Assembly (NCBI RefSeq): GCF_000379765.1
Contig: NZ_KB903520.1
Location: forward strand, 1-64,000
From: Flexithrix dorotheae DSM 6795
GTDB taxonomy: Bacteria > Bacteroidota > Bacteroidia > Cytophagales > Flammeovirgaceae
DNA length: 64,000 bases
Direction of reading: 5' to 3'
The position numbers and the translations under genes were made by a program. Below, in pieces: positions 26,658 to 35,929 of this stretch (its first letter is position 1; each line of letters begins with the position of its first letter). Under the pieces are notes generated by a model that saw only the letters and a program-made list of their open reading frames with translations, was not told where the DNA came from and searched no databases.

Positions 26658-28118
26658 CTACTGTTGGGCGATGAAAGGAAATACCTCAGACTCTACATGT
26701 TCCTGAGCCATAATTTCACTCATTTTCTCCACAATTTCAGGATGTTGGTAGGCAATGTTATTTTCTTCCCCCGGATCATTATCTAAATCATACAAAGCAA
26801 TAGGGGCTTCAGGATTTTTAAGTACGCCTAATCTTACACCTTTCCAGTTTTTGATTCTTACAGCTTGTTTGCCTCCCTGCTCATGAAATTCCCAATACAG
26901 AAATTCGTGTTCTTTTTGTTCTCCTTCTCCGGTAAGAGTCGGCAAAAAGGAAATTCCATCAATTCCTTCCGGAGCGGTAGTTCCTCCAATTTCCGCTACT
27001 GTTGGTAAAACATCCCAGAAGGCAGATATATGTGCAGTTTCAGTTCCAGGCTTTATTTTCCCTTTCCATGAAGCAATCATTGGCACTCTGATACCTCCTT
27101 CATACAAATCTCTTTTGTAACCCTGGAAAACACCATTACTATTAAAAAACTCGGGATCAGCACCACCTTCCAGGTGAGGACCATTATCACTGGTGAACAT
27201 GATAATGGTATTTTCAGCAATTCCGTGTTTCTCCAGCTTTTCCATGATGTCCCCAACTGCATTATCCAGATGTGTCATCATAGTAGCAAATGCGGCATGG
27301 GGCATTTCCTGAGAACCATAGGGACCCTTTCTGTAACTTTCTCCACTGTCTACTCCTTTATATGGCGTTTCGGGATATTTTCCTTTAAACCGGGCAAAAA
27401 TGGAATCATCTGGTACTATAAGCTCGGCATGCGGAATGGTGTAAGGTAAGAATAAGAAAAATGGCTGATCTTTTTTATCGTCAATGAATTTCAAAGCTTG
27501 TTCGTGGATCACGGCATGGCTATATTGCTCGGTTTTGCCATTTTCATTTCCCTCCATTATTATTTTCTGATCATTTTTCCATAAATGCCCTGGATAGAAA
27601 TTATGGGCTAAACGCTGACAGTTATAACCAAACCATTCATCAAAACCCTGATTTTCCGGAACTCCTTCGCTTCCCGGACCGCCTAATCCCCACTTTCCAA
27701 AGCCTCCTGTTACATAACCGGCATTTTGCATGATTTCCGCAACAGTCACTATTGAATCCGGAATGGGCTCCTGGCCTTCCGGTTTAAGTTCTTTATTTCC
27801 TCTGATGTACGTATGGCCAGTGTGGTAGCCAGTCATAAGGGATGACCTTGATGGCGCACAAACAGTTGTTCCGGCATAGTGGGAAAGGAATTTCATTCCT
27901 CCGGCCGCCAGTTTATCAATATTGGGCGTAGCAAACTTTTCCTGCCCGTAGCAACCAAAGTCCCCATATCCGGCATCATCCACTATCATATAAATGATAT
28001 TTGGTTTATGTACTGTAACTTCAGCTGGTGGTTCTTCCTGCTTTTGAGATTGATTATTACAAGCCCAAATGGCGCTTATAACCATTAAAACTAATAAATG
28101 AGATTTTTTCATTTTCAA
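26658..28118 (-). CDS. Sulfatase (formylglycine-dependent, arylsulfatase type) lipoprotein
   Basis: Secreted lipoprotein enzyme that removes sulfate esters. Lipobox Cys20 follows SAIWAC. The metal-binding start is IIYMIVDDAGYGDFGCYG (Asp47, Asp48), and the catalytic Cys87 lies in CAPSRSSLMTG, the C-x-P-x-R signature converted to formylglycine. TSDNGPHLEGG near 312 gives the second metal ligands, and GKWGLGG carries the conserved Lys. Length 486 aa is normal. Its maturase is not in the window. Substrate is unknown; sulfated algal or host glycans are likely. ATG at 28112 (MKKSH) is an equally good start. Confidence 0.92.
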   Translation of the reverse strand: MKMKKSHLLVLMVISAIWACNNQSQKQEEPPAEVTVHKPNIIYMIVDDAGYGDFGCYGQEKFATPNIDKLAAGGMKFLSHYAGTTVCAPSRSSLMTGYHTGHTYIRGNKELKPEGQEPIPDSIVTVAEIMQNAGYVTGGFGKWGLGGPGSEGVPENQGFDEWFGYNCQRLAHNFYPGHLWKNDQKIIMEGNENGKTEQYSHAVIHEQALKFIDDKKDQPFFLFLPYTIPHAELIVPDDSIFARFKGKYPETPYKGVDSGESYRKGPYGSQEMPHAAFATMMTHLDNAVGDIMEKLEKHGIAENTIIMFTSDNGPHLEGGADPEFFNSNGVFQGYKRDLYEGGIRVPMIASWKGKIKPGTETAHISAFWDVLPTVAEIGGTTAPEGIDGISFLPTLTGEGEQKEHEFLYWEFHEQGGKQAVRIKNWKGVRLGVLKNPEAPIALYDLDNDPGEENNIAYQHPEIVEKMSEIMAQEHVESEVFPFIAQQ

Positions 28119-28345
28119 TAGAAAGTAAAAATAGAAATATAGATTGATTTCAAAACCTTAAATCTAGGGCTGGCTTTTGGATAAGACAAATGAAGTCAGG
28201 AAATTCTGAAACTTATATTTATTTTTCTGGATCTGTTTTTAGGATCAGGGCAAAATGTTACAAAAAGAAATTTTTAAATAAAATATTTTTCATTTTTCAA
28301 ATTCCACTTAACTTACCATTAATTTAAATTGGCATATTTGCGCTT

Positions 28346-28849
28346 ATGGAAGATCAATCATATACAGGAGAATTATTAAGGACAATTATTTCAGAACTTA
28401 GGGAAAGGTTGTTGGGCGTATCTGAGAGTAGGAGTGAGGTAAAGCCTGCACCAGAAAAATGGTCCCCAAAGGAAGTGATTGGGCATTTAATTGATTCAGC
28501 TGCTAATAATCATCAGCGATTTGTAAGGACGCAGTTTCAGGATAATATGATTTTTCAGGGTTATGATCAGGATGCCTGGGTGGCTGTTCAAAATTACCAG
28601 GGCCATACCTGGAAAGATCTGGTTAATCTGTGGTATTATTACAATTGGCATCTTTCCCAGGTGATGGATGCTGTTCCCGATGAAATTCGTTACAGGGAAT
28701 TTGAAAATCATAATCTACATGAAATGGCTTATATTAAAATTGATAAAGAAAAACCTGCGATGTTAGAATATTTTATGCAGGATTATATCCGGCATTTGGA
28801 GCATCATATCCAACAGATATTTGCCAATTACGAAAAGAAATCAACGTAA
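28346..28849 (+). CDS. DinB superfamily protein
   Basis: Cytoplasmic four-helix-bundle protein of 167 aa. The DinB metal-binding pattern is visible: His in KEVIGHLIDSAANNHQRF, His in YYNWHLSQ, and His in IRHLEHHIQQI. Members bind a metal ion; some use small thiols in conjugation, and most have no known role. The gene has its own upstream region (TATTTGC at about 28337 resembles a -7 box) and ends at a bidirectional terminator. A second, exported DinB protein is encoded at 46.2 kb. Confidence 0.85.
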   Translation: MEDQSYTGELLRTIISELRERLLGVSESRSEVKPAPEKWSPKEVIGHLIDSAANNHQRFVRTQFQDNMIFQGYDQDAWVAVQNYQGHTWKDLVNLWYYYNWHLSQVMDAVPDEIRYREFENHNLHEMAYIKIDKEKPAMLEYFMQDYIRHLEHHIQQIFANYEKKST

Positions 28850-28850
28850 A

Positions 28851-28886
28851 AAAATGGGATTTGAAATTCATCTCAAATCCCTTTTT
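28851..28886. terminator. Bidirectional intrinsic terminator
   Basis: GGGATTTGA (28856-28864) and TCAAATCCC (28873-28881) form a 9-bp stem with an 8-base loop, flanked by A-run and T-run. It serves the DinB gene and the convergent oxygenase gene. Confidence 0.9.
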
Positions 28887-28943
28887 AATTCCGCTAAGTA
28901 AAATCGAAATCAAAAAACATATTTTTTGAAATTAAATACATTT

Positions 28944-29924
28944 TTATTTTTTAGCACCTAATCCAATCTCCGCCAATCTTTCAGCTAAAAATTTCCCAGC
29001 AGTAATATCTGAGTAGCGTTTGGGATTTTCTGCATCAACACAACTTTCCAGACAAGTAAGGTCCATTTCTGATTTTGGATGCATGAAGAAAGGAATAGAA
29101 TACCTTGATGTATTCATTTTATCTTTTGGAGGATTTACCACACGGTGAATCGTTGATTTTAACTTATGGTTGGTCAGTCTGTCCAGCATATCACCTACAT
29201 TTACCACAATCTGGTTGGGAAGAGCGGTAATTGGAATCCACTCTCCATCTCTCCTCAAAACCTGTAACCCATCGGCACTTGCTCCCATTAGCAATGTGAT
29301 GAGGTTAATATCCCCATGTTCGGCTGCTCTCACGGCATCTTCGGGTACTTCTTCCGGATTTTCAATAGGGTAATAGTGTATAGGTCTCAGGATACTATTT
29401 CCTTTGGAAGCTCTTTCTGCAAAATAGTTTTCTTCCAAATCCAAATAAATGGCAATTGCCCGAAGCATCTCTAATCCGGTTTTTTCCAAAGTGGTAAATA
29501 CTTTGGTCCCGATTTCTTTAAATTCAGGAATTTCGTCTGGCCAGATATTATCCGGGTAATCATCAAAATTATGATTTTTGCGATCCAGGTCTGGCTGACC
29601 GATGTGGTAAAATTCTTTTAAGTCCCCTGTGGTTCTGCCTTTTGCATGCTCTTTTCCTTTGGAAATATAGCCCCGCTGATTAAATATTTCTGGCTTTTCA
29701 TATTTCTTCTTTATTTCATCACTCAGCGCAAAAAATTTCTTCACAGTTTCATAAAGCTGAGTGGTCATTTCATCGGTCAGTCCATGGTTTTTAATGGCCA
29801 CAAATCCAATATTCTGGTAAGCCTCCCCCAGGGCATTCACAAAAGCCATTTTTTTATTTTCATCTCCTGAAGTGAAGTCGGCTAAATCAAGAGAAGGAAT
29901 TGAGTCGTAAAGTTTTGATTCCAT
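28944..29924 (-). CDS. Isopenicillin N synthase family 2-oxoglutarate/Fe(II) dioxygenase
   Basis: Cytoplasmic non-heme iron oxygenase of 326 aa. The N-terminal DIOX_N domain (IPSLDLADF..., GFVAIKNHGL) and the C-terminal jelly roll are both complete. The iron ligands are His203 and Asp205 in EHGDINLITLL and His260 in STIHRV; Arg274 and Ser276 in RYS bind 2-oxoglutarate. The family covers antibiotic, hormone and small-molecule oxidation; no biosynthetic cluster surrounds this gene, so the substrate is unknown. Confidence 0.9.
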   Translation of the reverse strand: MESKLYDSIPSLDLADFTSGDENKKMAFVNALGEAYQNIGFVAIKNHGLTDEMTTQLYETVKKFFALSDEIKKKYEKPEIFNQRGYISKGKEHAKGRTTGDLKEFYHIGQPDLDRKNHNFDDYPDNIWPDEIPEFKEIGTKVFTTLEKTGLEMLRAIAIYLDLEENYFAERASKGNSILRPIHYYPIENPEEVPEDAVRAAEHGDINLITLLMGASADGLQVLRRDGEWIPITALPNQIVVNVGDMLDRLTNHKLKSTIHRVVNPPKDKMNTSRYSIPFFMHPKSEMDLTCLESCVDAENPKRYSDITAGKFLAERLAEIGLGAKK

Positions 29925-30043
29925 ATTTTTTGGTAAAAGCAGGAATAGTCCTGATTAAAAAAACGTAAATTAAATGAATTTTTGAACAACTAGAAGGCAA
30001 TTGCATATTGTTTTTTTATCCTCAGTTGCCGAAGCACAAATGT

Positions 30044-33000
30044 TTAATGGGGAATACTTTTTTTCCCTTTTCGCTTCACTATAAAGTATAAAAAAACAGC
30101 CACAATGAAAAACAAAAATGCTCCTGAAATCAACAATGCCATTGAGGTACCTTCCCTCACAATGGTTTCAGGGGAACCCATAAAAATGAAATTGGCCCAA
30201 TAATATGGTGCTGCAGTAATATTGTCTGCTTTCTTCAAATAGCTAAGTTTGGCATTTCGAAGGGCTCGTGATTTCGAATTACCCTTTTTAATTTCCTTAT
30301 AAAAATTCCCCATTATGTCTTTGGTTGACTGATCCGAAGCAGGCCACATACTCATCAAGATATTGGGCACTCCGGCATACAGAAACCCCCTTGCCAGACT
30401 CATCACTCCTTCCCCTTGGTAATATTTGCCAATTCCCGTGTTGCAGGCACTCAAAGCGACTAAATCGGCATTTAATTCCATGTTATACAATTCATATGTA
30501 TTTAATAAACCATTCTCAATAGTATCATGTTCCGCATCAAAAATTAGTTTAGAATACATGGGGTTTTCATCGTTTATCAGTGTGTGGGAGGCAATATGAA
30601 TAATGCCATGGTCCGGACTTTTTTGCTTAAACTGAAATTCGGTGGCCTCTGGGCCTGTAACTGCAATGCCCTCCATCAGCTTGGCTATTGATTCTACCTC
30701 TTCCTGAGCATATGGAAGGGGAGGAGAAGATGTTAGTAGTGACCTTTCGGAAGTATTTAGCGCTAAAAGATTTTCATTGTTTGCCTCAGAATAAATTGGC
30801 GCAAACCCTATAAATGAGTCATTTTCCTCAGCTCTAGGCAAAGGATGGAAAAGTGAACTGCCTGAATAATGATAAGCTACTTCAAAATCTCTAATGAGGT
30901 AATTATAGGCCTGATAGCTGTCTTTTTTGGGGTGTTGATCCTGAATAAGGATTTCAAATGGAATATAATTGAGTAAATCGTCCGGAATAACGATTAATTT
31001 TTTGATTTCCCCCTTTTTATATTGGCCCAATACTTCGGCTAAAAGCAATTGGTATAAATAGCAGCTTTCTTCAAAAAGAATTTTTTTATCAGGTGATTTT
31101 AAACTTTTTGCCAAAAGCTGAATACTACTTTCAAAATCAATAGGTTTTTCGGTTTTAAAATATCTTAAATTCTCCTTATCCAAATAAAAAAGGTAAATCT
31201 CATTTTCCCCGATAAAGAATTCAAGGAATAAAGTTTTCGGTTCCAGTTTTTCCTGGAGGGAAAGCACTTCAAATTTCGGAGCCTGATATTTTAACTGAAA
31301 ATAGGAGGGATAATCGGCTTCCAGATCTTCCACCAGGGTTTCCAGTTCGTTTATCAGGTTAAAATATTTACCCTGGAATTCTTTAATCTTTTCATTACCA
31401 GATTCTTGCTCTTTTTCTTTCCGGATTAAATTTTGAAGGTAAGCAATCTCCTGTTTGAGGTCTCTTTCCTTTTCCAATAACGACTCATCAATTCCGGCAA
31501 TCTTTTTAGCTTCTAAATCCTGCAGGGCATCTTGTAGTATGGCAGCTTTGTTTTTCTCCGCATAAAAAAGCGCTTTTTCCAGATAACTTTCATGATTTGT
31601 CAATTCAAATAGAGCAAGGGAATTTTGAATAGAAGCTTCCAGTATTTTATGGTTCTTTTTCCCCAACACCATTTTAGAGCCCATTCCCGAAATTCCCCAG
31701 CGCAACTGATCACTCAATTGACTAATCAGGGTAAAAGTTTCGGCAGCGCGATTGAAATCCTGAACTTTTGAAGTACTGTCCATTTGTGCCCATCCTTTGT
31801 TTTGGAAAACCTGAGCCCGCAAAAACAAAGAGATTAAAAGCGCTCTCTGATCCATTATATTTTCCATTGTAGGTTGGGATAGCCAGTCTTCTACAGATGC
31901 TGAAAAAGTGAGAATAGCTAATGATTTATCGAGCGAATCCAGCGCTTTTTCAAACTGTTTTTGGGCCAGGAGCACCCTTCCGGTTTCCTGATATACCACA
32001 GCCATCCGGACATTATCCTGGCCTATTGTCTTTGCATAAATGGAGATGGCTTTTTGATATTCATTTAGGGCAAGGTCATATTTCCCCATTTTTTCATAAA
32101 CCATTCCGGTGGTAGTGTAATTCTCGGCAATATTTGGATGGGCATTCCCAAAGTTGGATTGATCTATTGTCAAAGCCTTTTTTAGGGTGGTAAGGGATTG
32201 CGCATATTCCCCCATCTCTTTGTAAGAAATGGCCATATTGTAATAGTCTCCAGCCACATATGGATGGTTGGGGCCGGAAAGTTTCTGGTCAATTTCCAAA
32301 GCCTTTTTATAATAATTAATTGCCTCGTAATAATTCTCTAACTCAGAATAAGTGATGCCCATGTTCACATAAGAAGCGGCAATGGCTGGATGAGTTTTAC
32401 CAAAAATTTTCCTCCTAATGTCTAATGACCTTTGATAATACTCCAGAGCTTTTGAAAAATCTCCCCTGGTTCTGAAGATAATGGCCAGGTTATTATAGGA
32501 AGTAGCTACATCTGCATGGTCTTTTCCAAATAATTTCAGCCTGATTTTTAATGATTTTTCATGGAATTCCAGTGCTTTATGGTAAGCATTTTTATGGCCA
32601 TAAACTACACCCAGATTACTATAACTTTGCGCCACATCCGGAGCGTTTTCCCCGGAAATTTCTTTCCTGATTTCCAGTGATTTATTGTAAAAGGTGATAG
32701 CCTGATCTAAATCACCAAGGTTATCATAAAGGACACCTTTCAGGTTATATCCCTCGGCAACATCTTGATGTTTCTCTCCCAGAATATTCAACTGAATTTC
32801 AAGAGATTGATCTATAAAGTTCATGGCAGAATCAAAATTTCCTTCCCCAAAATTTACCATTGCCAACTCGGAAAGATTTCGGGCGATAGTGGGATGATCG
32901 CCTTTTATCAATGCTTGTCTAATTTCTAGGGCCTGATGCAGGTTTTTGGAAGCAGTGGAATAATCCCCTAAGATATCGGCTATCATTCCAGTATTGTGCA

Positions 33001-33376
33001 AGCAGGTGGCTGTGGTGAGGTTTTTTAGGCCAAACTTCATTTTACTTAAGGAATAGGCTTCTCCAAATACTTGTTGAGCCGCATTAAACTGACTAAGTTT
33101 CCTGTAATTATGGCCAATGAGGTTCAGGCAATCAATCTCCCTTTTTACAAAGCCAAACCGACTGAATTCTATTTTGGCTTTATTCAAATAAAAATTACTG
33201 CTATCCGGTTTTTCATTTTCCATCAACTTTATTCCCATTTGGAAATAACCTTTAGCAGCAGTTGTATCCTGAAAGGTAATCAGACGCAACGAAAATTTAT
33301 CCTGGGGTAGGTTAAAGTAGCTGTTAAAGGGGAAATTAAGATGAAGAAACAAACTACAGATATATACAAAAAGCAT
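30044..33376 (-). CDS. CHAT domain protein with N-terminal TPR array and C-terminal TM helix
   Basis: A 1110-aa protein with a caspase-like protease domain. Residues 1-22 are hydrophobic and signal-like. Residues about 45-490 hold roughly ten kinesin-light-chain-type TPRs of 42 residues, each with a signature such as YYKKALEIDQKLSGPNHPYVA. A helical linker with coiled-coil character (about 575-700) leads to the CHAT domain (about 760-1060), whose dyad is intact: His931 in IASHT and Cys978 in SACNTG. A TM helix at about 1074-1095 is followed by KRKGKKSIPH. Positive-inside reasoning puts the TPR and CHAT parts in the periplasm. Substrate unknown. Confidence 0.9.
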   Translation of the reverse strand: MLFVYICSLFLHLNFPFNSYFNLPQDKFSLRLITFQDTTAAKGYFQMGIKLMENEKPDSSNFYLNKAKIEFSRFGFVKREIDCLNLIGHNYRKLSQFNAAQQVFGEAYSLSKMKFGLKNLTTATCLHNTGMIADILGDYSTASKNLHQALEIRQALIKGDHPTIARNLSELAMVNFGEGNFDSAMNFIDQSLEIQLNILGEKHQDVAEGYNLKGVLYDNLGDLDQAITFYNKSLEIRKEISGENAPDVAQSYSNLGVVYGHKNAYHKALEFHEKSLKIRLKLFGKDHADVATSYNNLAIIFRTRGDFSKALEYYQRSLDIRRKIFGKTHPAIAASYVNMGITYSELENYYEAINYYKKALEIDQKLSGPNHPYVAGDYYNMAISYKEMGEYAQSLTTLKKALTIDQSNFGNAHPNIAENYTTTGMVYEKMGKYDLALNEYQKAISIYAKTIGQDNVRMAVVYQETGRVLLAQKQFEKALDSLDKSLAILTFSASVEDWLSQPTMENIMDQRALLISLFLRAQVFQNKGWAQMDSTSKVQDFNRAAETFTLISQLSDQLRWGISGMGSKMVLGKKNHKILEASIQNSLALFELTNHESYLEKALFYAEKNKAAILQDALQDLEAKKIAGIDESLLEKERDLKQEIAYLQNLIRKEKEQESGNEKIKEFQGKYFNLINELETLVEDLEADYPSYFQLKYQAPKFEVLSLQEKLEPKTLFLEFFIGENEIYLFYLDKENLRYFKTEKPIDFESSIQLLAKSLKSPDKKILFEESCYLYQLLLAEVLGQYKKGEIKKLIVIPDDLLNYIPFEILIQDQHPKKDSYQAYNYLIRDFEVAYHYSGSSLFHPLPRAEENDSFIGFAPIYSEANNENLLALNTSERSLLTSSPPLPYAQEEVESIAKLMEGIAVTGPEATEFQFKQKSPDHGIIHIASHTLINDENPMYSKLIFDAEHDTIENGLLNTYELYNMELNADLVALSACNTGIGKYYQGEGVMSLARGFLYAGVPNILMSMWPASDQSTKDIMGNFYKEIKKGNSKSRALRNAKLSYLKKADNITAAPYYWANFIFMGSPETIVREGTSMALLISGAFLFFIVAVFLYFIVKRKGKKSIPH

Positions 33377-33482
33377 AATAACTGATTGATTAATTGTAGA
33401 AAAATGTGATTGGATTTTGTTTTACTCAGAAAGTCAGTTTGATAATTTCCTTTCTTAATTTAAGACCATTTTTCCAGAAGTC

Positions 33483-33518
33483 AAAAAAATATTCTACCTA
33501 AAATTTAAGTAGAATATT
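33483..33518 (-). terminator. Intrinsic terminator of the beta-barrel gene (minus strand)
   Basis: AATATTCTAC (33488-33497) pairs with GTAGAATATT (33509-33518) over an 11-base loop. On the minus strand the stem is followed by seven T (33483-33489 region), so it ends transcription from the gene at 33585-34358 before the CHAT gene. Confidence 0.85.
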
Positions 33519-33584
33519 CGTATGAAATAATTAGCTTTATTGGATTGCAAGTGGAGTTTTTTACATCAAAACTGTTCTTGTGAT

Positions 33585-34358
33585 TTATTCAGAGAATCTG
33601 AGGTTTTTTCTTTTAGAAGAATATGATTCCTTAAATAGCGGATTAAACTTCAATTTATAGGAGAGTAATAATCTAATTGATCTGTTTTTGGAAGTATAAT
33701 CTCCTTTATAGGTATCTAATAAGCCGTGGTTGTAAACCAGGTTTACACCAATGCGTTTTGTAAGATCATAGCCTACCCCAAGAACCAAATCCAGATCTAC
33801 TTTTTTCATATTTTCAGTTCCTTTCTCTTGAGTTTCATGGCCAAAAGCATTGGTTTTAGATTTCTCGGACAATAGAAATCCGGGGGTTAATCCCGGAATA
33901 AAACTGAATTCTTTGAGGCCTGGAAACGGGGCAATATTGAAAAGGAGGGGAAGAGAAATGTACTTCCTCACTGATTGGCTATTGATGCCATTTGCACTGC
34001 TAATTGCAGCTCTTCTTTCTCCAGGTATTTCATATTCAGGGACCTGATAGGTGGATTCACTTTTTCCTCCCTTTGTTTCAAAGACTAAACCCGGCCTAAA
34101 GGCAGTATTTTCAGAAAGTTGGACAGGAACCAGGAAACCAAGAGTTACCACAGGAAGCATTTTTGTTTTGCTTTCCATGTAATCTCTTTCTTCATCCGAA
34201 CCGGTCCAGCCCAATCCTGGGCCAAGAATAGCCTGTAAACGAGCAGAGCAATACATTTTTTGGGTTTTTTCTGAAATTTCCCGTTGGCCTTGTGCATGAT
34301 GAGCAAGTAGGATCAAAGAGAACAGCACGGAGCAAATGTGAATTATTCCTGGTTTCAT
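33585..34358 (-). CDS. Outer membrane beta-barrel protein (porin-like)
   Basis: A 257-aa exported protein. Residues 1-25 are a signal peptide ending HHAQGQ. The rest shows alternating hydrophobic strands separated by polar turns (MLPVVTLGFLVPVQLSENTAFRPGLVFETKGG read in pieces; KYISLPLLFNIAP; GVNLVYNHGLLDTYKGDY), typical of eight-stranded PorT-like or OmpW-like barrels in Bacteroidota. The barrel-ending strand IRLLLSYKLKF is followed by 20 extra polar residues. It is on the same strand as the preceding small lipoprotein gene, 69 bp apart. Function unknown. Confidence 0.78.
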   Translation of the reverse strand: MKPGIIHICSVLFSLILLAHHAQGQREISEKTQKMYCSARLQAILGPGLGWTGSDEERDYMESKTKMLPVVTLGFLVPVQLSENTAFRPGLVFETKGGKSESTYQVPEYEIPGERRAAISSANGINSQSVRKYISLPLLFNIAPFPGLKEFSFIPGLTPGFLLSEKSKTNAFGHETQEKGTENMKKVDLDLVLGVGYDLTKRIGVNLVYNHGLLDTYKGDYTSKNRSIRLLLSYKLKFNPLFKESYSSKRKNLRFSE

Positions 34359-34427
34359 AGTTTCAAATTTTTGAATGGTTGGAAAAGTAATATCAATGCC
34401 ACAGGACTAAATCTGTAAGAATGGCCC

Positions 34428-34664
34428 TTAGTCTTTTTGTGGCTTGTACTTGTTACCAGAAAATTTCTGAGGATGGGCAAAAGGGGATTTTATGATTTTT
34501 TTGGCATATACTTTTTCCCCGGCTTTTTGCTTATGCAGTGAAGTATTGGCTTCCTGGCAACAGGAAGGACACATAATGCAGTGGATACAACTTTGTAACA
34601 TTATAGAAATAAAAATCACTGCAAGAAAGGTGAATAGTTTTTTGGTAAATGGTAATTTTCCCAT
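34428..34664 (-). CDS. Small cysteine-cluster lipoprotein, 78 aa
   Basis: A short envelope protein. Residues 1-25 form a lipoprotein signal ending LQSC, so Cys26 is probably lipidated. Immediately after come CIHCIMCPSCC, leaving Cys29, Cys32, Cys35, Cys36 and His28 next to the membrane anchor, a layout that could bind a metal or form disulfides. The rest is a basic, unstructured tail (KAGEKVYAKKIIKSPFAHPQKF in pieces). The combination of signal, lipobox and spaced Cys makes it credible as a real gene. I do not recognise the family. It precedes the beta-barrel gene on the same strand. Confidence 0.72.
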   Translation of the reverse strand: MGKLPFTKKLFTFLAVIFISIMLQSCIHCIMCPSCCQEANTSLHKQKAGEKVYAKKIIKSPFAHPQKFSGNKYKPQKD

Positions 34665-34986
34665 GGTACAAGTTTTTTGGAAATTATTGGAAAGTATTTG
34701 TAAAGGGAGGTATACCGGGCAGGGAAAAGGTAAACGTACAGAGGAAAAAATTAGATGAAATGATAAAAACTAAACATATGAAGGAATTTCATTTGATTTC
34801 CTAAAGTAAGTTAAGGGATTTTGAAGGAACCATTTATTCCAACAAATTAGCATTAGAAAATTATTTTACCTGTTTACACTTCTTAACAAACTTTTGTACA
34901 TTTTCCTGTTGACCTTTATGGAGAAAAAGTCACTTAAAGGGAATTAATTTTTTAAATCAAAAAACTATTTTAAGGAAAACCAAACT
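34665..34986. other. Divergent intergenic region
   Basis: 322 bp between the Cys-cluster lipoprotein (minus) and the DUF6588 gene (plus). It should contain both promoters. I see no coding frame, RNA gene or strong repeat in it. Confidence 0.5.
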
Positions 34987-35892
34987 ATGATAAAAAACAA
35001 AATTATTTATTTGTTACTCTTTTTTACTTTCTCCTTGCAATGGGGGTTCAGCCAAAACCTGGAAGATTTTGTTTCCAAATATTCAGGAAAAAATGGCACT
35101 GGATATATGCAGCCCCTTTCCGATGCTTTTGGGGCCAACATGAACAGTGGTTTATTCCGGGATGCCAAAGTAAAGAAGAGCGGATTTCAAATGTACCTGG
35201 GGCTGGTCACTACTACTGCCCTGATTTCAAATAATAGTAAAACATTTAGTGCAGAAACTGAAGACGGTTTTACTCCTTCACAAACGGTAACAGCCCCAAC
35301 CATTTTTGGAAGTACAAATGTGGTGGTGGCTAAAGGAGATGAAGGTACCGAAACCTATTTTCCAGGCGGCTTAGGGATGGATATTATGCCAGTTGCATTT
35401 CCTCAATTGAGCATTGGTTCGATTTTGGGCACGGAGGCTACAGTAAGGTTTTATGCCTTTGATGTGAGTGAAGATTTAGGTAAATTGAATATGCTCGGGC
35501 TTGGAGCTAGACATAGTATTTCCCAGTATTTAACTGAAACTTTTCCAATCGATCTGGCAGTTGGGTATTACTGGAATTCCTTTTCAGTGGGAAATATAGT
35601 AGATGCCAAATCTAATTTTATTAGTCTACAGGGAAGTTATGAAACCGGAGTGCTTACCGTTTATAGTGGCCTTGGTTTGGGTTCTTCTAAGATGGATTTG
35701 GAATATACCACCGATCAGACTGGAGAAGAGGAAACTATAAGCCTGGCTTTGGAAACAAAGAACAAACCTAAATTTACCCTGGGGCTCGGGTTAAATCTTG
35801 GAGTATTCAGGCTAAATGCGGATTATAACCTGGGAGTAGAAAATGTGTTTTCTGCCGGTTTAGGATTTGCATTTGGAGCAGATCAGGAATAA
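34987..35892 (+). CDS. DUF6588 family outer membrane protein
   Basis: Exported protein of 301 aa. Signal peptide about 1-22 (QWGFSQ end). The start of the mature part, GYMQPLSDAFGANMNSGLFRDA in pieces, followed by a lipid-facing beta-rich body with Gly-ending strands (GLGLGSSKMDLEY, LGLGLNLGVFRLNADYNLGVENVFSAGLGF in pieces), matches DUF6588, a family of presumed outer-membrane beta barrels in Bacteroidota. Function is unknown. It lies 37 bp before a small lipoprotein gene and the two are probably one operon. Confidence 0.82.
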   Translation: MIKNKIIYLLLFFTFSLQWGFSQNLEDFVSKYSGKNGTGYMQPLSDAFGANMNSGLFRDAKVKKSGFQMYLGLVTTTALISNNSKTFSAETEDGFTPSQTVTAPTIFGSTNVVVAKGDEGTETYFPGGLGMDIMPVAFPQLSIGSILGTEATVRFYAFDVSEDLGKLNMLGLGARHSISQYLTETFPIDLAVGYYWNSFSVGNIVDAKSNFISLQGSYETGVLTVYSGLGLGSSKMDLEYTTDQTGEEETISLALETKNKPKFTLGLGLNLGVFRLNADYNLGVENVFSAGLGFAFGADQE

Positions 35893-35929
35893 ACTTTCAA
35901 CCTACAAATTCAAAAAACAGAACTGGATA

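Noticed and set aside
34492-34758. Plus-strand frame opposite the Cys-cluster lipoprotein
   Set aside because: The minus strand has the lipoprotein signal and lipobox; the plus frame has no comparable signal.
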